Source: an uncultured Oscillospiraceae bacterium (GTDB taxonomy: Bacteria; Bacillota; Clostridia; Oscillospirales; Ruminococcaceae). Taken from it: a stretch of DNA of 42,296 nt. The position numbers and the translations under genes were made by a program. The notes below the pieces were generated by a model. The model searched no databases and was not told where the DNA came from. It saw only the letters and a list, made by a program, of their open reading frames with translations. Positions within the stretch are counted from its first letter, which is position 1. Each line of letters begins with the position of its first letter. The DNA is taken from the NCBI GenBank assembly GCA_900552945.1, contig USBI01000012.1:1-42296 (forward strand), in the 5' to 3' direction. This document shows positions 41,332-42,296 of the stretch, piece after piece.

Positions 41332-42296
41332 ATGAAAAAATGCATGGTCACCGGCGCGACCGGCCATGTGGGAAGCGCGCTGATGAAAGAATTGCTTCAC
41401 GCTGGCTGGGATGTAACGGCATTTATCCTTCCCGGCGAAAGCCTTCTTCCGTTTGAAGGAGCAAAACCGACTATTCTTCGAGGAGATGTCCGCGACCCGT
41501 ATGCCGTCCTTCGGGCCTGCATCGGCATGGATACCGTATTTCATCTTGCCGGAATCGTTTCCATCGGTTCCGGAAAACAGACCGCAATGGAACAGGTCAA
41601 TATAGGCGGTACAAAAAACATCATCCGCGCCTGTAAAACAGCAGGAGTAAAACGGCTTGTTTACGTTAGTTCGGTACATGCCATCCCGGAACCCGATAAA
41701 GACATCCCAATCAAAGAGGTCAGCCGGTTTGACCCGGCCGCAGTGAAAGGAAGATACGCCAAAACCAAAGCTGCCGCAACCCAGCTGGTTTTGAACGCCG
41801 CAAAAAACGGGCTGGACGCAGTCGTCGTTCATCCATCCGGTGTCATTGGGCCTTACGAACACACCCTTTCCAACATCGGCCAGATGATTGTGGATACATT
41901 AAACGGCAGTCTGCACGCTTATATTGACGGAAAATATAATTTTGTTGATGTGCGCGACGTTGCGCGGGGCATCCGGCTGGCCGCCGACCGCGGAAAATCC
42001 GGTGAATGTTACATTCTGTCCGGCGAAGTTGTGACGGTAAAAGAGATGCTGGACACAATCACGAGAGCCGCCGGCATCCTGCCGGTAAGAATAAAACTCC
42101 CCTACTGGCTGGCTCAGGTGACCGCGCCGCTTTCCGAACTTTATTACAAATGCCGCCACCAAAAGCCGCTTTATACCCCTTATGCTATTTACACCCTGCA
42201 CACCAATTGCAACTTCGACTGTTCCAAAGCAGAGCATGAACTGGGGTATCGGTACCGGTCGGCTGCGGAAAGCCTTCAGGACACGGTTCTGTGGAT
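41332..42296 (+). CDS. NAD-dependent epimerase/dehydratase, extended SDR (partial)
   Basis: At least 321 codons, open to the window end, so the C-terminus is missing. The Rossmann cofactor loop is MVTGATGHVGSALMKEL. Other SDR features are VFHLAGIVS, YVSSVHAIP with the catalytic serine, and the YAKTK pair (Tyr-x3-Lys). It resembles dihydroflavonol-4-reductase/3-beta-HSD-like epimerases of gut clostridia, which act on sugars, ketones or steroids; substrate is unknown. AAAGGAG precedes the ATG. It follows the htrA terminator and is probably a new transcript. Confidence 0.85.
   Translation, partial: MKKCMVTGATGHVGSALMKELLHAGWDVTAFILPGESLLPFEGAKPTILRGDVRDPYAVLRACIGMDTVFHLAGIVSIGSGKQTAMEQVNIGGTKNIIRACKTAGVKRLVYVSSVHAIPEPDKDIPIKEVSRFDPAAVKGRYAKTKAAATQLVLNAAKNGLDAVVVHPSGVIGPYEHTLSNIGQMIVDTLNGSLHAYIDGKYNFVDVRDVARGIRLAADRGKSGECYILSGEVVTVKEMLDTITRAAGILPVRIKLPYWLAQVTAPLSELYYKCRHQKPLYTPYAIYTLHTNCNFDCSKAEHELGYRYRSAAESLQDTVLW

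Noticed and set aside
1..42296. CRISPR array to accompany the CARF-nuclease
   Set aside because: No regularly spaced repeats were seen by eye anywhere in the window.

Overview
The window looks like a chromosomal segment from a spore-forming, anaerobic, gut-type Clostridia, probably in the Ruminococcaceae/Oscillospiraceae neighbourhood. The basis is an uninterrupted sigma-K-like sporulation sigma factor, strong AGGAGG ribosome-binding sites with occasional TTG/GTG starts, many compact intrinsic terminators, moderate-to-high GC, several plant- or mucin-glycan hydrolases, and Firmicutes-type modules (Bce-type peptide-resistance system, AGCS and NhaC transporters, EFR1 flavodoxin-ferredoxin). I cannot name the species from sequence alone. 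No tRNA, rRNA, transposase, phage gene or CRISPR array was seen.

Layout. 1-4175: a broken beta-helix (pectate-lyase-like) gene diverges from a glycan operon of GH29 alpha-fucosidase, an unrecognised 125-aa protein and a GH5 enzyme. 4243-5776: an AzgA-type purine permease. 5957-10897: a complete Bce-type module (response regulator, histidine kinase, ATPase, permease) with a BceR-like operator before the ATPase gene and a 46-aa membrane peptide after the permease. 10913-13739: rhodanese lipoprotein, sigK, EFR1 protein and a membrane-tailed XRE regulator. 13759-18911: a double-flavodoxin oxidoreductase, then an ADH - aldo/keto reductase - fucose mutarotase operon diverging from an AraC-type regulator. 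19069-20774: an AGCS amino-acid symporter under a singlet glycine riboswitch with its own terminator. 20880-23757: a stand-alone CARF-nuclease protein (DUF1887/Card1/Can2-like) diverging from a MATE exporter. 23784-26732: a LarA-type racemase, glycerate kinase and ArsC/Spx-like protein. 26787-29444: a 42-aa protein, a Nudix hydrolase and a serine hydrolase. 29480-32112: GNAT, NhaC antiporter and VOC protein. 32245-37487: GH3 beta-xylosidase-like enzyme, a large DUF6259-like putative glycosidase and a flavodoxin. 37596-42296: zinc-dependent phospholipase C-like protein, Nudix hydrolase, HtrA protease with a very long Q/N-rich head, and an SDR epimerase cut by the window end.

How it fits together. 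GH29, GH5, GH3 and the DUF6259-like protein lack visible signal peptides, so they probably act in the cytoplasm on imported oligosaccharides. Fucose released by GH29 could feed FucU and its two oxidoreductases. The Bce module, HtrA and MATE exporter are envelope-stress and drug-defence functions. The most unusual items are the CARF-nuclease gene with no CRISPR context, the riboswitch with a duplicated P1 strand, the small peptide in the Bce operon, and the LarA-glycerate kinase coupling.
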